Shown here piece after piece: positions 54,999 through 63,917 of a stretch of 64,000 bases of DNA. Made by a program: the position numbers and the translations under genes. Positions within the stretch are counted from its first letter, which is position 1, and the number at the start of each line of letters is the position of its first letter. The notes beneath the pieces were generated by a model. The model was not told the origin of the DNA and searched no databases. It was given only the letters and a program-made list of their open reading frames with translations. Source of the stretch: an uncultured Bacilli bacterium (GTDB lineage: Bacteria; Bacillota_I; Bacilli_A; RF39; UBA660); the NCBI GenBank assembly GCA_934090735.1, contig CAKOJR010000003.1:139698-203697 (forward strand), read 5' to 3'.

Positions 54999-57900
54999 AT
55001 CTAGTAGTGAATAAAGATAGGCGTTTACTTTTTTATGAGTTTTGTTTTTAATGTAATCTTTATATCCATTTAATTGCTTTTTATAAGCTGTATCAGCAAC
55101 GTTTTTAAGTTTGTAATCAATTATATCAACATGGTCATTATATTCAAGCATGAGGTCAATTACACCTGCTTTTTCACTTGTTTCATTATCATCTATAAAT
55201 TCATATTCTTGGTATATTTCAGCTTCATTTATTTTTTTAAAGATATCATTTTTAAGTAGGTTTTCTAGAATGCTTTTTTCGATAGGACTAAGTAAAGTAT
55301 AATCTGGATTTTTTAGATTGGTGTTCTCTAACATGTAGTGCATTTCAGTACCAAATTTCATGTTATTTTTTTCTTCTTCGGTGATTAGTTTACTTGTTTC
55401 TTTTGAAAAGTGTTTTTCTTCTAATGGATTTGTTTGATATTCTTTTTCTTTAATATTTAATATTTCACTTGTATTAATTAGCCCATCTAAGTTAATATTT
55501 TTAGATATTTTGTAGTCTTCATTAATTTTTGGAATACTAATATTTGTGATGTATTTTTCGATGTACTCATATACTGAATTAAGGATATCTTTAAATGATT
55601 TATATTTCATCCTATCTAGATCGTCGATTACTTTGTCTTTATTTGTTATATATATTTTGTCACTGTCAAGGCTTGTTACAATAATCATTTTTTCTTTTGC
55701 TCTAGTAAGAGCTACATATAGAAGCCTTATTTTTTCAGATATTTCATTTCTTAAGTTATCTTCTTTGAAGATAGTGTTTATAAATGTATTAGAGAATCCT
55801 TCATTATAGCTAGGTATTATTAGGCCATATTTTTCATTATATAGAATTTTATCTTTAACATCCATTAAATTAAATTCTTTATGGAAGCCAGAAAAGTAGC
55901 AGATTTTATATTCTAGACCTTTTGATTTATGGATATTAGTAATTGTAACGGAGTTTGAGTCATTAATTATTGCAGGTAGTTTAATTACTTCAGAGCTTTC
56001 CATTAGGTTTTCAAAGAAGTCTTTCATTTCATAGATGTTCATACCGACGTCATTTAAGCTTTGGGCTTTTTCTAGAAGATTGTTAAGAATAATACTTCTA
56101 TATAGAATATTACCTTTAGTAATCATTTTGTCATAGAAGTTAAATTCTTTGATGATTGTTTCGATTATTTCAGAGTTGCTCATACTGTCAATATTTTTGC
56201 TGATTCCTAAGCATTTTTGATATATTTCTGTGTTAGTTAATTGCTTATTTATTAGATTATTATAGATTGTGTTGTCTTCAATATTATAAAGGTAACTACG
56301 GGCAATGCTAGTGTAATAGAAGTTAGTCTCTACATTATTTTGTTTGTTTTTAATGTTTATGATTAATCCTAAAATATTATTTATTAAACATACCTCATCG
56401 GTGAAAAGAATGTCTTCGTCTTTATAAATATTTAGTGGGATTTGCAGATAGTCAAATACTTTTTTGTAAGTATCAAAGCTGCTTGTTCTATCCATAAGAA
56501 TGCAGTAGTCTTTGAATGTAATGTCTCTTTGAACTTCACCATCAAGAACTTGGTATTTATCTTTAATTTTCTTTTTAATATCATTACCAATAATAAATGC
56601 TTCAATTTCTTCTTTGGTATGATCTTTATCTTTTTCGTAGTTATAGATTTCTAGGTTATTGTTATTTTTGTTGCTACCAAAGATGTAGAAGCCTTGGTTA
56701 CCGAAGATTAGACGGTGTTCTTTATGATAGTTAGCATTTCCAATGTAGTCATCCATTATGTGATTAAAAATATCGTTGATACTGTCTAGAACTTGTTCTC
56801 TTGAACGGAAGTTTTTGTTTAAATCTATTTTTCTTCCACCATCTTCGTTTTTGTATTTATCATATTTTATTTTGAAGATATCTGGGTTAGCATTACGGAA
56901 TCGATAGATAGACTGTTTAACATCACCAACCATATAAACATTGTTATTTTCAATTAAAGAGATAAATGTTTCTTGCATGTCACTGGTATCTTGATATTCG
57001 TCAATCATAATTTCTTTAAATGAATTTTTAAGATTTTCACGAACTTCTTTGTTTGTTTTGATTAATCTGATTGCTAGTTTACTAATGTCGTTAAACTCAA
57101 ACATGTTTTTTGAATATTTGTAATTTTCAGTTTCTTTGTGTAAAACTTTGATAATATCAACAATAATACTAGCGTCGTTTTTAGTACTCTTTAAATTGTT
57201 TATAAGTACTTCTTTATCAAAATAACATAGTTCTTTTATAGATTTAGTAATTTCACTAATTTGAGTTTTATAATATTTAGCTTTTTCACCAGAACCGTTA
57301 GGTAGTCTGGGCATTGTGAAGTCTAGTGATAGTCTCACGGTATTATAGTCTTGGGCTTTTATTAGTGGCTCTAGAACTTCAAAGAATTTTTGATATGTTT
57401 TTTCTTCTATTTCATAACCTAGATTTTCAAGACTGTTTTTTATTGAATTTATTTTATTTTGAATAAGTTTTTCATATGAGTTAAATAGATTTTCCAGGTT
57501 TTTGTCAGTATAGTAGTTATCAATATAGTTATTTAAAAAGTCTTCTTTATTGATAAGTAGATCTAGGGATGAGTCTATTGCGAGAATTTTTTTTCTAAGA
57601 AGTTTGTCATTTTTAACGCAGTATTTTGTGACGAAGTTAATAAAATTTTCATTATTTTCTTGATATTTATCTTCAAATATTTTATCAATTAATTTTTTCT
57701 TTTCTAGTTTAATTATAGATGCATCGATGATACTTAGGCCAGCATCTAGCCCTAGGTAGTAGTGATATTTTTTTACTAGAGATAAGACGTAGGCATCAAA
57801 TGTTGTAATGTTAGCACTTTCGATTAAATTCATTTCTTCAGATAGTTCTGGTAGTTTGCTAATTGCTTTTTTTATTCTTTCTTTCATTTCAGCTGCTGCG

Positions 57901-58073
57901 TTATTTGTAAATGTTAAGATAAGTAGTTCATTTATGTGAACGCCTTTTTTAAGTTTAGTTATTACACGTTCAGTTAGAACGGCTGTTTTACCAGAACCAG
58001 CACCTGCAGAAACAATAATATTACTTCCTTCAGTGTTAATTGCTAGTTCTTGTTCTTTTGTCCAATTAGGCAT
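54975..58073 (-). CDS. addA: ATP-dependent helicase/nuclease subunit A (AddA)
   Basis: Helicase-nuclease subunit of the AddAB complex that processes double-strand ends for RecA, the Firmicute counterpart of RecBCD. Start taken at ATG 58073 (MPNWTKEQELAINTEGSNII) behind AGAGGTGAT; upstream GTG/ATG codons overlap that site. Motifs: VSAGAGSGKTAVLTERV (I), FKEIMIDEYQDTSDMQ (II), VGDVKQSIYRFRNANP (III), ITNIHKSKGLEY (V), EKIRLLYVALTRAKEKM (VI). The C-terminal RecB-like nuclease has GVIDLMLEYNDHVDIIDYKLKN (G-x-x-D...DYK). About 1032 residues, shorter than B. subtilis AddA (1232). Confidence 0.95.
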   Translation of the reverse strand: MPNWTKEQELAINTEGSNIIVSAGAGSGKTAVLTERVITKLKKGVHINELLILTFTNNAAAEMKERIKKAISKLPELSEEMNLIESANITTFDAYVLSLVKKYHYYLGLDAGLSIIDASIIKLEKKKLIDKIFEDKYQENNENFINFVTKYCVKNDKLLRKKILAIDSSLDLLINKEDFLNNYIDNYYTDKNLENLFNSYEKLIQNKINSIKNSLENLGYEIEEKTYQKFFEVLEPLIKAQDYNTVRLSLDFTMPRLPNGSGEKAKYYKTQISEITKSIKELCYFDKEVLINNLKSTKNDASIIVDIIKVLHKETENYKYSKNMFEFNDISKLAIRLIKTNKEVRENLKNSFKEIMIDEYQDTSDMQETFISLIENNNVYMVGDVKQSIYRFRNANPDIFKIKYDKYKNEDGGRKIDLNKNFRSREQVLDSINDIFNHIMDDYIGNANYHKEHRLIFGNQGFYIFGSNKNNNNLEIYNYEKDKDHTKEEIEAFIIGNDIKKKIKDKYQVLDGEVQRDITFKDYCILMDRTSSFDTYKKVFDYLQIPLNIYKDEDILFTDEVCLINNILGLIINIKNKQNNVETNFYYTSIARSYLYNIEDNTIYNNLINKQLTNTEIYQKCLGISKNIDSMSNSEIIETIIKEFNFYDKMITKGNILYRSIILNNLLEKAQSLNDVGMNIYEMKDFFENLMESSEVIKLPAIINDSNSVTITNIHKSKGLEYKICYFSGFHKEFNLMDVKDKILYNEKYGLIIPSYNEGFSNTFINTIFKEDNLRNEISEKIRLLYVALTRAKEKMIIVTSLDSDKIYITNKDKVIDDLDRMKYKSFKDILNSVYEYIEKYITNISIPKINEDYKISKNINLDGLINTSEILNIKEKEYQTNPLEEKHFSKETSKLITEEEKNNMKFGTEMHYMLENTNLKNPDYTLLSPIEKSILENLLKNDIFKKINEAEIYQEYEFIDDNETSEKAGVIDLMLEYNDHVDIIDYKLKNVADTAYKKQLNGYKDYIKNKTHKKVNAYLYSLLDRTLTKID

Positions 58074-60345
58074 TTTCATCACCTCTTAAAAATTTTAGTT
58101 CTTCGTCTGGATAAATATATTTATTATCTTTTTCTGTTTTAAAACAGATACTTTGGTATTTACAGAATTTGCAACTTATGTTGTCGATGCCTTTAATTTT
58201 TGGTTCGATTTTAAAGCTCGCGTTATCTATATTTTGAATCATTTCGTCTATTTTTTCTTCAGCAAATGTTCCTAGATATTTTAATTCATCTTCAGTAAGT
58301 ATTTTGGCGTATCTACTAAATCCATTTTGTGTAAGAGTCATGCTTTTAATATATTCGCTGCTTTCATATGTTGGGTCAAACTCAGATATAAGGCTTTCAT
58401 TACCAATGGTGTAACCATTTAGTTTTAAGTGGTCATTTATTTGATCTATTTTGGTTTTTCCAGGTTTAAAATTGATAATTGGACTTATAATATTTTGCAG
58501 ATAGATACCAACTATTTTACTCTCTGGATATAAATTTTGAATCAGATAAATATATGTTGGAAGCTGGAGTTTAAGGCCGTATGGAGCTAGTCTTAAATCA
58601 ATATCGGTTTCACCAGTTTTGTAGTCGATTAAAACAATTTTATCATCATACTTCATTATTTTATCTATAATACCAACAAATTTAACTTTATTTTTAGTGA
58701 TTTCAATGTTTTTTTCACATTCTATTTCTTTATAGTTAGTAATGTTTAAATGTGAGTTAATATTTTTGACAACGTTTTTAAGTTCTTCTAACATTTTATT
58801 TAAGAAGACTTTGTTTTCTAAAGTTAAGTCATAGGGATTTTCTTTTAGATAATCTTCTGTTTCTTTACTAAAGTCAAAGTTTTCTTTAAACATGTTTTGT
58901 AAGATATGATGGCATAAAGAGCCTGCATAGGCATCAAAGGTTTGCTCGTAGTCATCGAGTTTTAAAATGTAAGAGCAGTAGTATTTGAATGGGCACTCAT
59001 AGTAAGCATTTAATTTAGTATATGATAAGTTTAGTTTATCGTACGTAAAGTTTATTTTGTGATAGGTATTATCATATGTCATATATTCTATGTTTTTATA
59101 TGTGTTTAACAATATAGGGATGTTTTCATTAAATGTTCCATATTTGATATATTCGTCTAGAAGAGTGCTTAAATTATATTTATTGCTTTGATTTGAGTAC
59201 ATGCTTGGTGTGTATTCTTTTTTTATAACTTCTAGTTTTAATTCTTCGATAAGTGGAGATGTTTTAGTACTACCTTTTAAGTTTTGCTTGCATGTTGTAA
59301 TGGTTAGATTTTTTGTATTACTAAGTATTTTTTTCCAAATGATAAATTCGTTGTTATTTTTTTGATATGTTTGTTCTAAATATGGCATTTTTTCAATATC
59401 TGCTATATAGTCTTCATCTTTATAGTTATGTGGAATTGTTTCTTTATTTAAGTTTATTAAGTAGATATAATCGTCTTCTTCGGGAATATCATTTTTAAGG
59501 TCTATAGGATTAATTGCGTTAGTAAGTTTGTCACTTTTAAGTTTTGTATGTTTAAATTCTTCTTTTAAAACGTCTTTAATTTCCGAGATATCTTTATTGA
59601 AACTGTATTTGTTTAAAACTTTAATAATCCCATTCTTAATTTCTTCATTTTGTATTTTTTCTAAATCTAAATTATTTAAAAAGTTTAGTCCTTCAGTTGT
59701 TTCATATAAGGTTTTGGAGCTTTCAATGTTGATTGGTAAGTGATAGTTCGCGAAGATACGTTTAATTACACTTGTGTTGGTAGCATTAAGATTAGCAATG
59801 TATACTTTGTTTAAATCTAGATTTTTTTCAATTATGTCATTTGCGATAAATTCTATTTCATTGTTAATATTTGTAAATTCATAAACTGGGTGAGAGTAGT
59901 TTTTTTCTGAAATATTAGTGATTGTAATATTTGCATTTTCTTTTAATAAATCAATAATATGCATAGTCCATTTATCAATGATAATAAATCCCTCAATTTC
60001 AATATTTTTATTTTTAATAGAATTTACAAAGAATCTGTCTTTAATAAGGAGTTTTTTATTTAAAAGTTCATTTTTTAAAGAAACTAGATTATTTAGTTTA
60101 TCATTTTGGTAGTTTATATCTTCAATATAATACATGTTTTTAATTAATTCTTTAGCATTTTCATAAGTGTAGTTTTTTTCTTTGATAAGGTAGCAAATAG
60201 TTTTTTCATCATAATCAAATAAGAGTTTTTTAATGACCTCATCAATTCCAAGAATTTTTGTTTTGTATAGATTATTTTGTTTACTTAATTTTTTAATTAC
60301 TCTTTTTTTATAGCTTTGAGGTACGATTATGTAATCTTGTATCAT
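58066..60345 (-). CDS. addB: ATP-dependent helicase/nuclease subunit B (AddB)
   Basis: Partner of AddA with the second nuclease domain and an iron-sulfur cluster. 759 residues, well short of B. subtilis AddB (1166), and without an obvious P-loop at the N-terminus, so the inactive helicase part is reduced. The nuclease has NAYYECPFKYYCSYIL (first Cys), KFVGIIDKIMKYDDKIVLID followed by YKTGE (D...DYKTG catalytic residues), and the C-terminal cluster CKFCKYQSIC. The four cysteines of the 4Fe-4S staple are thus present. It overlaps addA by 8 nt. Confidence 0.92.
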   Translation of the reverse strand: MIQDYIIVPQSYKKRVIKKLSKQNNLYKTKILGIDEVIKKLLFDYDEKTICYLIKEKNYTYENAKELIKNMYYIEDINYQNDKLNNLVSLKNELLNKKLLIKDRFFVNSIKNKNIEIEGFIIIDKWTMHIIDLLKENANITITNISEKNYSHPVYEFTNINNEIEFIANDIIEKNLDLNKVYIANLNATNTSVIKRIFANYHLPINIESSKTLYETTEGLNFLNNLDLEKIQNEEIKNGIIKVLNKYSFNKDISEIKDVLKEEFKHTKLKSDKLTNAINPIDLKNDIPEEDDYIYLINLNKETIPHNYKDEDYIADIEKMPYLEQTYQKNNNEFIIWKKILSNTKNLTITTCKQNLKGSTKTSPLIEELKLEVIKKEYTPSMYSNQSNKYNLSTLLDEYIKYGTFNENIPILLNTYKNIEYMTYDNTYHKINFTYDKLNLSYTKLNAYYECPFKYYCSYILKLDDYEQTFDAYAGSLCHHILQNMFKENFDFSKETEDYLKENPYDLTLENKVFLNKMLEELKNVVKNINSHLNITNYKEIECEKNIEITKNKVKFVGIIDKIMKYDDKIVLIDYKTGETDIDLRLAPYGLKLQLPTYIYLIQNLYPESKIVGIYLQNIISPIINFKPGKTKIDQINDHLKLNGYTIGNESLISEFDPTYESSEYIKSMTLTQNGFSRYAKILTEDELKYLGTFAEEKIDEMIQNIDNASFKIEPKIKGIDNISCKFCKYQSICFKTEKDNKYIYPDEELKFLRGDENA

Positions 60346-60403
60346 TTAGCACTTCCTTTCAATGATGCTTTCAATGTTTATTATACAATTTTTTAAGTTT
60401 TTT

Positions 60404-60434
60404 TAAAATAAAAAGAACGCATTATTTTGCGTTA
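60404..60434 (-). terminator. Terminator of the gene at 60432-60677
   Basis: Minus strand: AACGCA, loop AAATAA, TGCGTT, then CTTTTTATTTT. It overlaps that gene's stop. Confidence 0.75.
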
Positions 60435-60677
60435 CTTTATATTTAACATATGTGATACGCGAGTTATCATTGTTGAATCAAAATGTTCTGCAGTTATTAA
60501 TGGATTAATATTGCATAGTTTAGCAAGATTTATTACGGATAAAGCAATGGGATCGTTTGGTTCATTTTTAATAAAGTTGTACCATTTAATCTTGTCTTTG
60601 AATCCTTTTTTGATGGCGGTTTTGGTATCTTCTTTTTGAAGTTTAATTATTTCATTTTTATATTCATTAATCGTCAT
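60432..60677 (-). CDS. Small protein of unknown function
   Basis: 81 residues, mixed-charge and probably helical: MTINEYKNEIIKLQKEDTKT, then AIKKGFKDKIKWYNFIKNE, NDPIALSVINLAKLCNINPL and ITAEHFDSTMITRVSHMLNI. The last part could be a helix-turn-helix-like segment but no family is recognised. Overlaps the M15 peptidase gene by 11 nt at its start, so it is the last gene of the 62928-60432 unit. Confidence 0.6.
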   Translation of the reverse strand: MTINEYKNEIIKLQKEDTKTAIKKGFKDKIKWYNFIKNEPNDPIALSVINLAKLCNINPLITAEHFDSTMITRVSHMLNIK

Positions 60678-61545
60678 ATTCTGATGTTACTCCAAAATAG
60701 CTTTCCATTGTTATCCAGTCACCATTATTATATAATGCTTTTGCTAGTTCTTTACCAACGTATCTTATATGCCATGGTTCATATATATAACCGGTTTCAT
60801 TAGTTTTTCCTTCTGGATATCTTAAAATATATCCATATAGGTATGCGTTTTTTGCTACCCATTTTCCTTCATCAGTGTTTTTAAATGAACTATCGATTGT
60901 ATTTAAATCAAATGCTAAACCGCTTTGATGTTCAGAATGTCCTGGTCTTGCTGAGAAGGTGTCGGCTGCAGTTTTACCTCTTCTTTTTACATAACTATTA
61001 TATAAGTCATTTTGATAGTCATATGAGCGGTAACCACTTTGAGCCCATAAATTTAGATTTAGGGCTGCCGCATCACTTTTCATTTGTTTCCAGTTTTCGT
61101 ATGCTTCGTTATTTAGCGGTTCTCTAGCAAAGCCGTCACTTGGTACACTTTTAAATGTGTCTTTGGGTTTCCATGAACTATCTAGTGGATATGTTTTATT
61201 AACGATAAGATATCCGTCAATGTAATAGGCGCCGTCTTTGTATTCAACTGTATAACCTTTTGATGTTTTGCCAGTTTTATTTGTTTGACTACTTATATTT
61301 TTTTTAGTAGTGGCGGTTGTTGTTGTAGTTTTTTTTCTTGTTGTAGTTTCTTTTGTAGTGGTTGTAGTAGTACTAGTTGTAGTTGTAGTTTTACTAGTGG
61401 TGCTAGTAGTTGTTTTAGGTTTATTCATATTATTATCAGCCTCCTTTTTGGGGGTTATAATACTAACAATAATATATGAAATTAAACCGAGAATAATTAA
61501 TATTAGGAGAATGTTGCCATATTTTAATTTAATTCTTTTTTTCAT
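60667..61545 (-). CDS. D-alanyl-D-alanine carboxypeptidase (VanY/M15B type)
   Basis: Cell-surface zinc peptidase trimming D-Ala from peptidoglycan stems. 292 residues: N-terminal membrane anchor (about 9-29), a threonine-rich linker (about residues 42-95, runs of Thr with Lys/Ser), then the M15 domain: LWAQSGYRSYDYQNDLYNSY, ARPGHSEHQSGLAFDLN (zinc ligands His and Asp of SxHxxGxAxD), and EPWHIRYVG (catalytic Glu and third His of ExWH). All zinc ligands present. The Thr-rich linker probably spans the wall and may be glycosylated. This is not evidence of vancomycin resistance, since no vanHAX genes are seen. Confidence 0.9.
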   Translation of the reverse strand: MKKRIKLKYGNILLILIILGLISYIIVSIITPKKEADNNMNKPKTTTSTTSKTTTTTSTTTTTTKETTTRKKTTTTTATTKKNISSQTNKTGKTSKGYTVEYKDGAYYIDGYLIVNKTYPLDSSWKPKDTFKSVPSDGFAREPLNNEAYENWKQMKSDAAALNLNLWAQSGYRSYDYQNDLYNSYVKRRGKTAADTFSARPGHSEHQSGLAFDLNTIDSSFKNTDEGKWVAKNAYLYGYILRYPEGKTNETGYIYEPWHIRYVGKELAKALYNNGDWITMESYFGVTSEYDD

Positions 61546-62138
61546 TTTACCTCTTGTGTATATTTTATGCCGTTAAGAACTGGAATAGAATTTATAAGTT
61601 TATTGTATGCTTCTTCATAGTTATCTGTGGCAATTTTAAGTATATTTATATTTGGCATGTTTAAGTCATTTGCAAGTTTTAAATAGGCGTTTTGTTGTTT
61701 GACACTACTTTCTAGAGAAAATGATTGATATTGATGATGCTGACGAACAAGTCTTTTTTCATAAAGAGAAGTGTCTTCTAGATATAAAACAACAAAATAA
61801 ATATTGTAGTCTAAATCATTAAGTTTTTGGACTAGTCTTTGATAAACGTCATCAAATTTGTAATCTTTAAAACCAAGATTTGCATATACTTGTTCAGTGA
61901 AAAATGTACGATCAAAGATTAGGTTGAGTTCTGTTTCTTCTAGAGTTTCCATGTAGTTAAGTAAGTTAAGATACATTTTTTTATTTTTAGCATAACCAGT
62001 TATAGTTTTATCTTTAATGCCAGTTAGTCTGTAAAGATTTGAAGATGCCAGGTTGTCTCTTAAAAAGTTAGCCATTGTGCTTTTACCAACGCCTTGTGGT
62101 CCTTCAATTATTATTATATTTCCTCGATTATTGTTCAT
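61542..62138 (-). CDS. Nucleoside/nucleotide kinase-like P-loop protein
   Basis: 198 residues. P-loop IIIIEGPQGVGKSTMANFLR (about 8-27), an LNLIFDRTFFTEQVYANLGF segment (DR-F/T pattern, residues about 73-92, as in deoxynucleoside kinases and thymidylate kinase), FVVLYLEDTSLYEKRLVRQH and a lid-like basic region. This places it in the dNK/TMPK superfamily; the substrate cannot be read from sequence. It is not a standard thymidylate kinase (no DRY/TERP pattern). It overlaps its neighbours by 4 and 11 nt and so belongs to one operon with the degenerate protease and the M15 peptidase. Confidence 0.75.
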   Translation of the reverse strand: MNNNRGNIIIIEGPQGVGKSTMANFLRDNLASSNLYRLTGIKDKTITGYAKNKKMYLNLLNYMETLEETELNLIFDRTFFTEQVYANLGFKDYKFDDVYQRLVQKLNDLDYNIYFVVLYLEDTSLYEKRLVRQHHQYQSFSLESSVKQQNAYLKLANDLNMPNINILKIATDNYEEAYNKLINSIPVLNGIKYTQEVK

Positions 62139-62928
62139 TATTTACCTCTTCATATTTTATATTATTTTCATTTAAGAATTTTGTGATAACGGACGCAGTG
62201 ATTGCGTAGCTTAATGTGCGGTTTCCAGTTCTTTTGTTTCCTAGTGCTATACCTAGAACTTCGCCTTTGGTATTTAGTACCGGTGCACTTTCCATTCCGT
62301 CTTCAATTGGTGAAGATAGTTCAAACATTGATATATTTTCTTTAATATCAAAAATATTTCTTGTTATAATACTCTCAACTGGGAAAATGGGAAAGTTCAT
62401 TACTTTAAAGTCACTTTTTAGAGTTTTATTTTCTTCATCATAAGTAAATGCTTTATATTCTGGAAAGGCAAAACCCACTGCACATGTGCTTTGGCCAATT
62501 TCATAATTTTTGTTAAATTTAGGAAACTTTTTAACAAGAATATTTTCATGATTTGAAAATTTAATGACTGCTAAATTTAGATATTCGTGTTTTATAATAT
62601 TTACTTTTCCTGGGTTTTCAGCAATGTCAATGATGATATTTAGAATGTCAGTTAAAGTGTCGTCTTTGATGCCATATTCTTCTAATTTCTTTGCTAGTTT
62701 TCTTCCTTTTAAATTTTTTATTTCTTCATATATTGGTGGATATGTTTCTTTAAGTTCATCTTGCAGTTTAAATAGAGAAGCAATACTTGCTGTTGTTAAA
62801 ATGTCTCCGTCGTTATTTAGGACTATCAGTGTTGATAAGCCATTAATTATTTTTTTGTCAAAGTAATAAAAACCAGTTGCAAGTGGTCTTGTGAAATTTA
62901 GTGTTTCTTTAATAGCAATCTTATACAT
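62128..62928 (-). CDS. Trypsin-fold protein with missing catalytic residues
   Basis: 266 residues. A chymotrypsin-like double barrel is suggested by GLSTLIVLNNDGDILTTASIAS (position of the catalytic His: usual LTAAHV, here TTASI), LNLAVIKFSN (position of the catalytic Asp: usual xDLAvl, here NLAV) and SSPIEDGMESAPVLNTKGEV followed by LGIALG (usual GxSGxPv.n..GevvGi; here Glu at the Ser position). All three catalytic positions appear changed, so it is probably a pseudoprotease with a binding role. First gene of a leftward unit with the kinase-like and M15 genes. Confidence 0.65.
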   Translation of the reverse strand: MYKIAIKETLNFTRPLATGFYYFDKKIINGLSTLIVLNNDGDILTTASIASLFKLQDELKETYPPIYEEIKNLKGRKLAKKLEEYGIKDDTLTDILNIIIDIAENPGKVNIIKHEYLNLAVIKFSNHENILVKKFPKFNKNYEIGQSTCAVGFAFPEYKAFTYDEENKTLKSDFKVMNFPIFPVESIITRNIFDIKENISMFELSSPIEDGMESAPVLNTKGEVLGIALGNKRTGNRTLSYAITASVITKFLNENNIKYEEVNNEQ

Positions 62929-62959
62929 AATTTTATCACCATTTTAATTATACTTCACA

Positions 62960-62990
62960 TTTAAAAAAAACACTAGTTGTAAGTGTCTTT
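62960..62990 (-). terminator. Terminator after the small membrane gene
   Basis: Minus strand: AAAAGACACT, loop TACAACT, AGTGTTTTTTTT with one G-U pair. It overlaps the stop codon of the gene at 62973. Confidence 0.8.
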
Positions 62991-63152
62991 TATTATTTGA
63001 AATAGTCCATAAATTTCGATTATAAGTGAAAATGTCATAAGGACGACACAAAATATATCGTCTATATCTGCATATCGATTTATTAATAGTGAACTGATTA
63101 AGCAGAAAACTCCAATACCAATTATGATAAAGCCTTTTAAATTTTTTTTCAT
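62973..63152 (-). CDS. Small membrane protein, unknown
   Basis: 59 residues from ATG 63152: MKKNLKGFIIIGIGVFCLIS, then SLLINRYADIDDIFCVVLMT and FSLIIEIYGLFQIIKDTYN. Two hydrophobic helices (about 7-24 and 34-52) joined by a short acidic loop. GGTGGG lies upstream of the ATG, and a terminator directly follows, so it is a separate one-gene unit. No family recognised. Confidence 0.65.
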   Translation of the reverse strand: MKKNLKGFIIIGIGVFCLISSLLINRYADIDDIFCVVLMTFSLIIEIYGLFQIIKDTYN

Positions 63153-63333
63153 ATTCCCACCTTGTTTCTAATTAGATTATAGCAAACAAATGTAAATTAA
63201 TGCAAGAGAAAAGCATTTATTTACAGAAGATTATCACGTTGAAATTAATAAGTTTTGTTATTCTTAAAAATTAAGTGATAATTTTGGATTTTTTTTAAAA
63301 CTTTTGTTAAAATAAATTTAGAGGCGATTGATA
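63153..63333. other. AT-rich divergent control region
   Basis: Between the leftward small membrane gene and the rightward gene at 63334. AT tracts; no conserved element recognised beyond a GAGGCGA ribosome-binding site at 63321. Confidence 0.4.
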
Positions 63334-63762
63334 ATGAGTAAATTTAATGCTACTGTAAAAAATGGTATATATATAATAAATAAGGGCGATGTTTTTTTAG
63401 ATGAGGAAGCTAATGTAATAGAAGAAAAAGTATATATTCTAGTTATAGATTCATACAAGGAAATATATTTAAATTTGAATTATGGAACGTATGACTTTGT
63501 GAAAGGTGACAAAACTATTTTTGAAGAACTTAAACCTTTTGCGGTGGTTAATAATTATGTGGAAGATCATCCACTTATTGGTGAAAAAATGATTTATAAA
63601 AATTATTATGTGATTGATAGTTGTAAAGACAATTATGATTTAAACAAGCTTAAAGAGGTACCTTTTGTGAATCTTAAAGAATTAATACAAAATAATATGT
63701 ATGATAATCCTAGAAATAGAGAAAGAACTGAAGAGATACTTGAAGTAATAAATCTTTTATAA
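63334..63762 (+). CDS. Protein of unknown function
   Basis: 142 residues from ATG 63334 (MSKFNATVKNGIYIINKGDV), with GAGGCGA 7 nt upstream; an in-frame TTG 6 nt earlier is less likely. The first half is probably beta-rich (NGIYIINKGDVFLDEEANVI, EEKVYILVIDSYKEIYLNLN); the second half is mixed (FAVVNNYVEDHPLIGEKMIY, KNYYVIDSCKDNYDLNKL) with a helical end. No signal peptide, no membrane segment, no catalytic motif recognised. Single gene with its own terminator. Confidence 0.6.
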   Translation: MSKFNATVKNGIYIINKGDVFLDEEANVIEEKVYILVIDSYKEIYLNLNYGTYDFVKGDKTIFEELKPFAVVNNYVEDHPLIGEKMIYKNYYVIDSCKDNYDLNKLKEVPFVNLKELIQNNMYDNPRNRERTEEILEVINLL

Positions 63763-63787
63763 AATGCACTTTTTAAGTGTTTTTTTA
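63761..63787 (+). terminator. Terminator of the gene at 63334-63762
   Basis: CACTT, loop TTT, AAGTG, then a T run. Confidence 0.75.
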
Positions 63788-63817
63788 TTGACACTTGTTT
63801 TGATTATAATTTATAAT
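63788..63817 (+). promoter_or_regulatory. Promoter of the ABC transporter gene
   Basis: -35 TTGACA at 63788-63793, 18-bp spacer, -10 TATAAT at 63812-63817. Confidence 0.7.
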
Positions 63818-63862
63818 TAAGATGACATTTTGCAAAAAACTTTATATTAAATACATTATGTG

Positions 63863-63889
63863 GCTACATATTTTAATATGTGGTTTTTT
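63863..63889 (+). terminator. Attenuator-like hairpin in the ABC transporter leader
   Basis: ACATATT, TT, AATATGT (extended by C-G and G-U pairs) followed by TTTTTTG, about 30 nt before the start codon. The preceding ACATTATGTGG could form an alternative pairing. Confidence 0.55.
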
Positions 63890-63917
63890 GCGTTGTAAGA
63901 AAGGATGTGAATTTAAA

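Noticed and set aside
60667..61545. Vancomycin-resistance gene vanY
   Set aside because: M15B carboxypeptidases are common housekeeping enzymes; no vanH, vanA-type ligase, vanX or two-component pair is nearby.
61285..61576. Plus-strand open frames rich in Val or Cys/Ser opposite the M15 peptidase
   Set aside because: They are mirror images of the Thr-rich linker on the minus strand; no start signal and no homology pattern.
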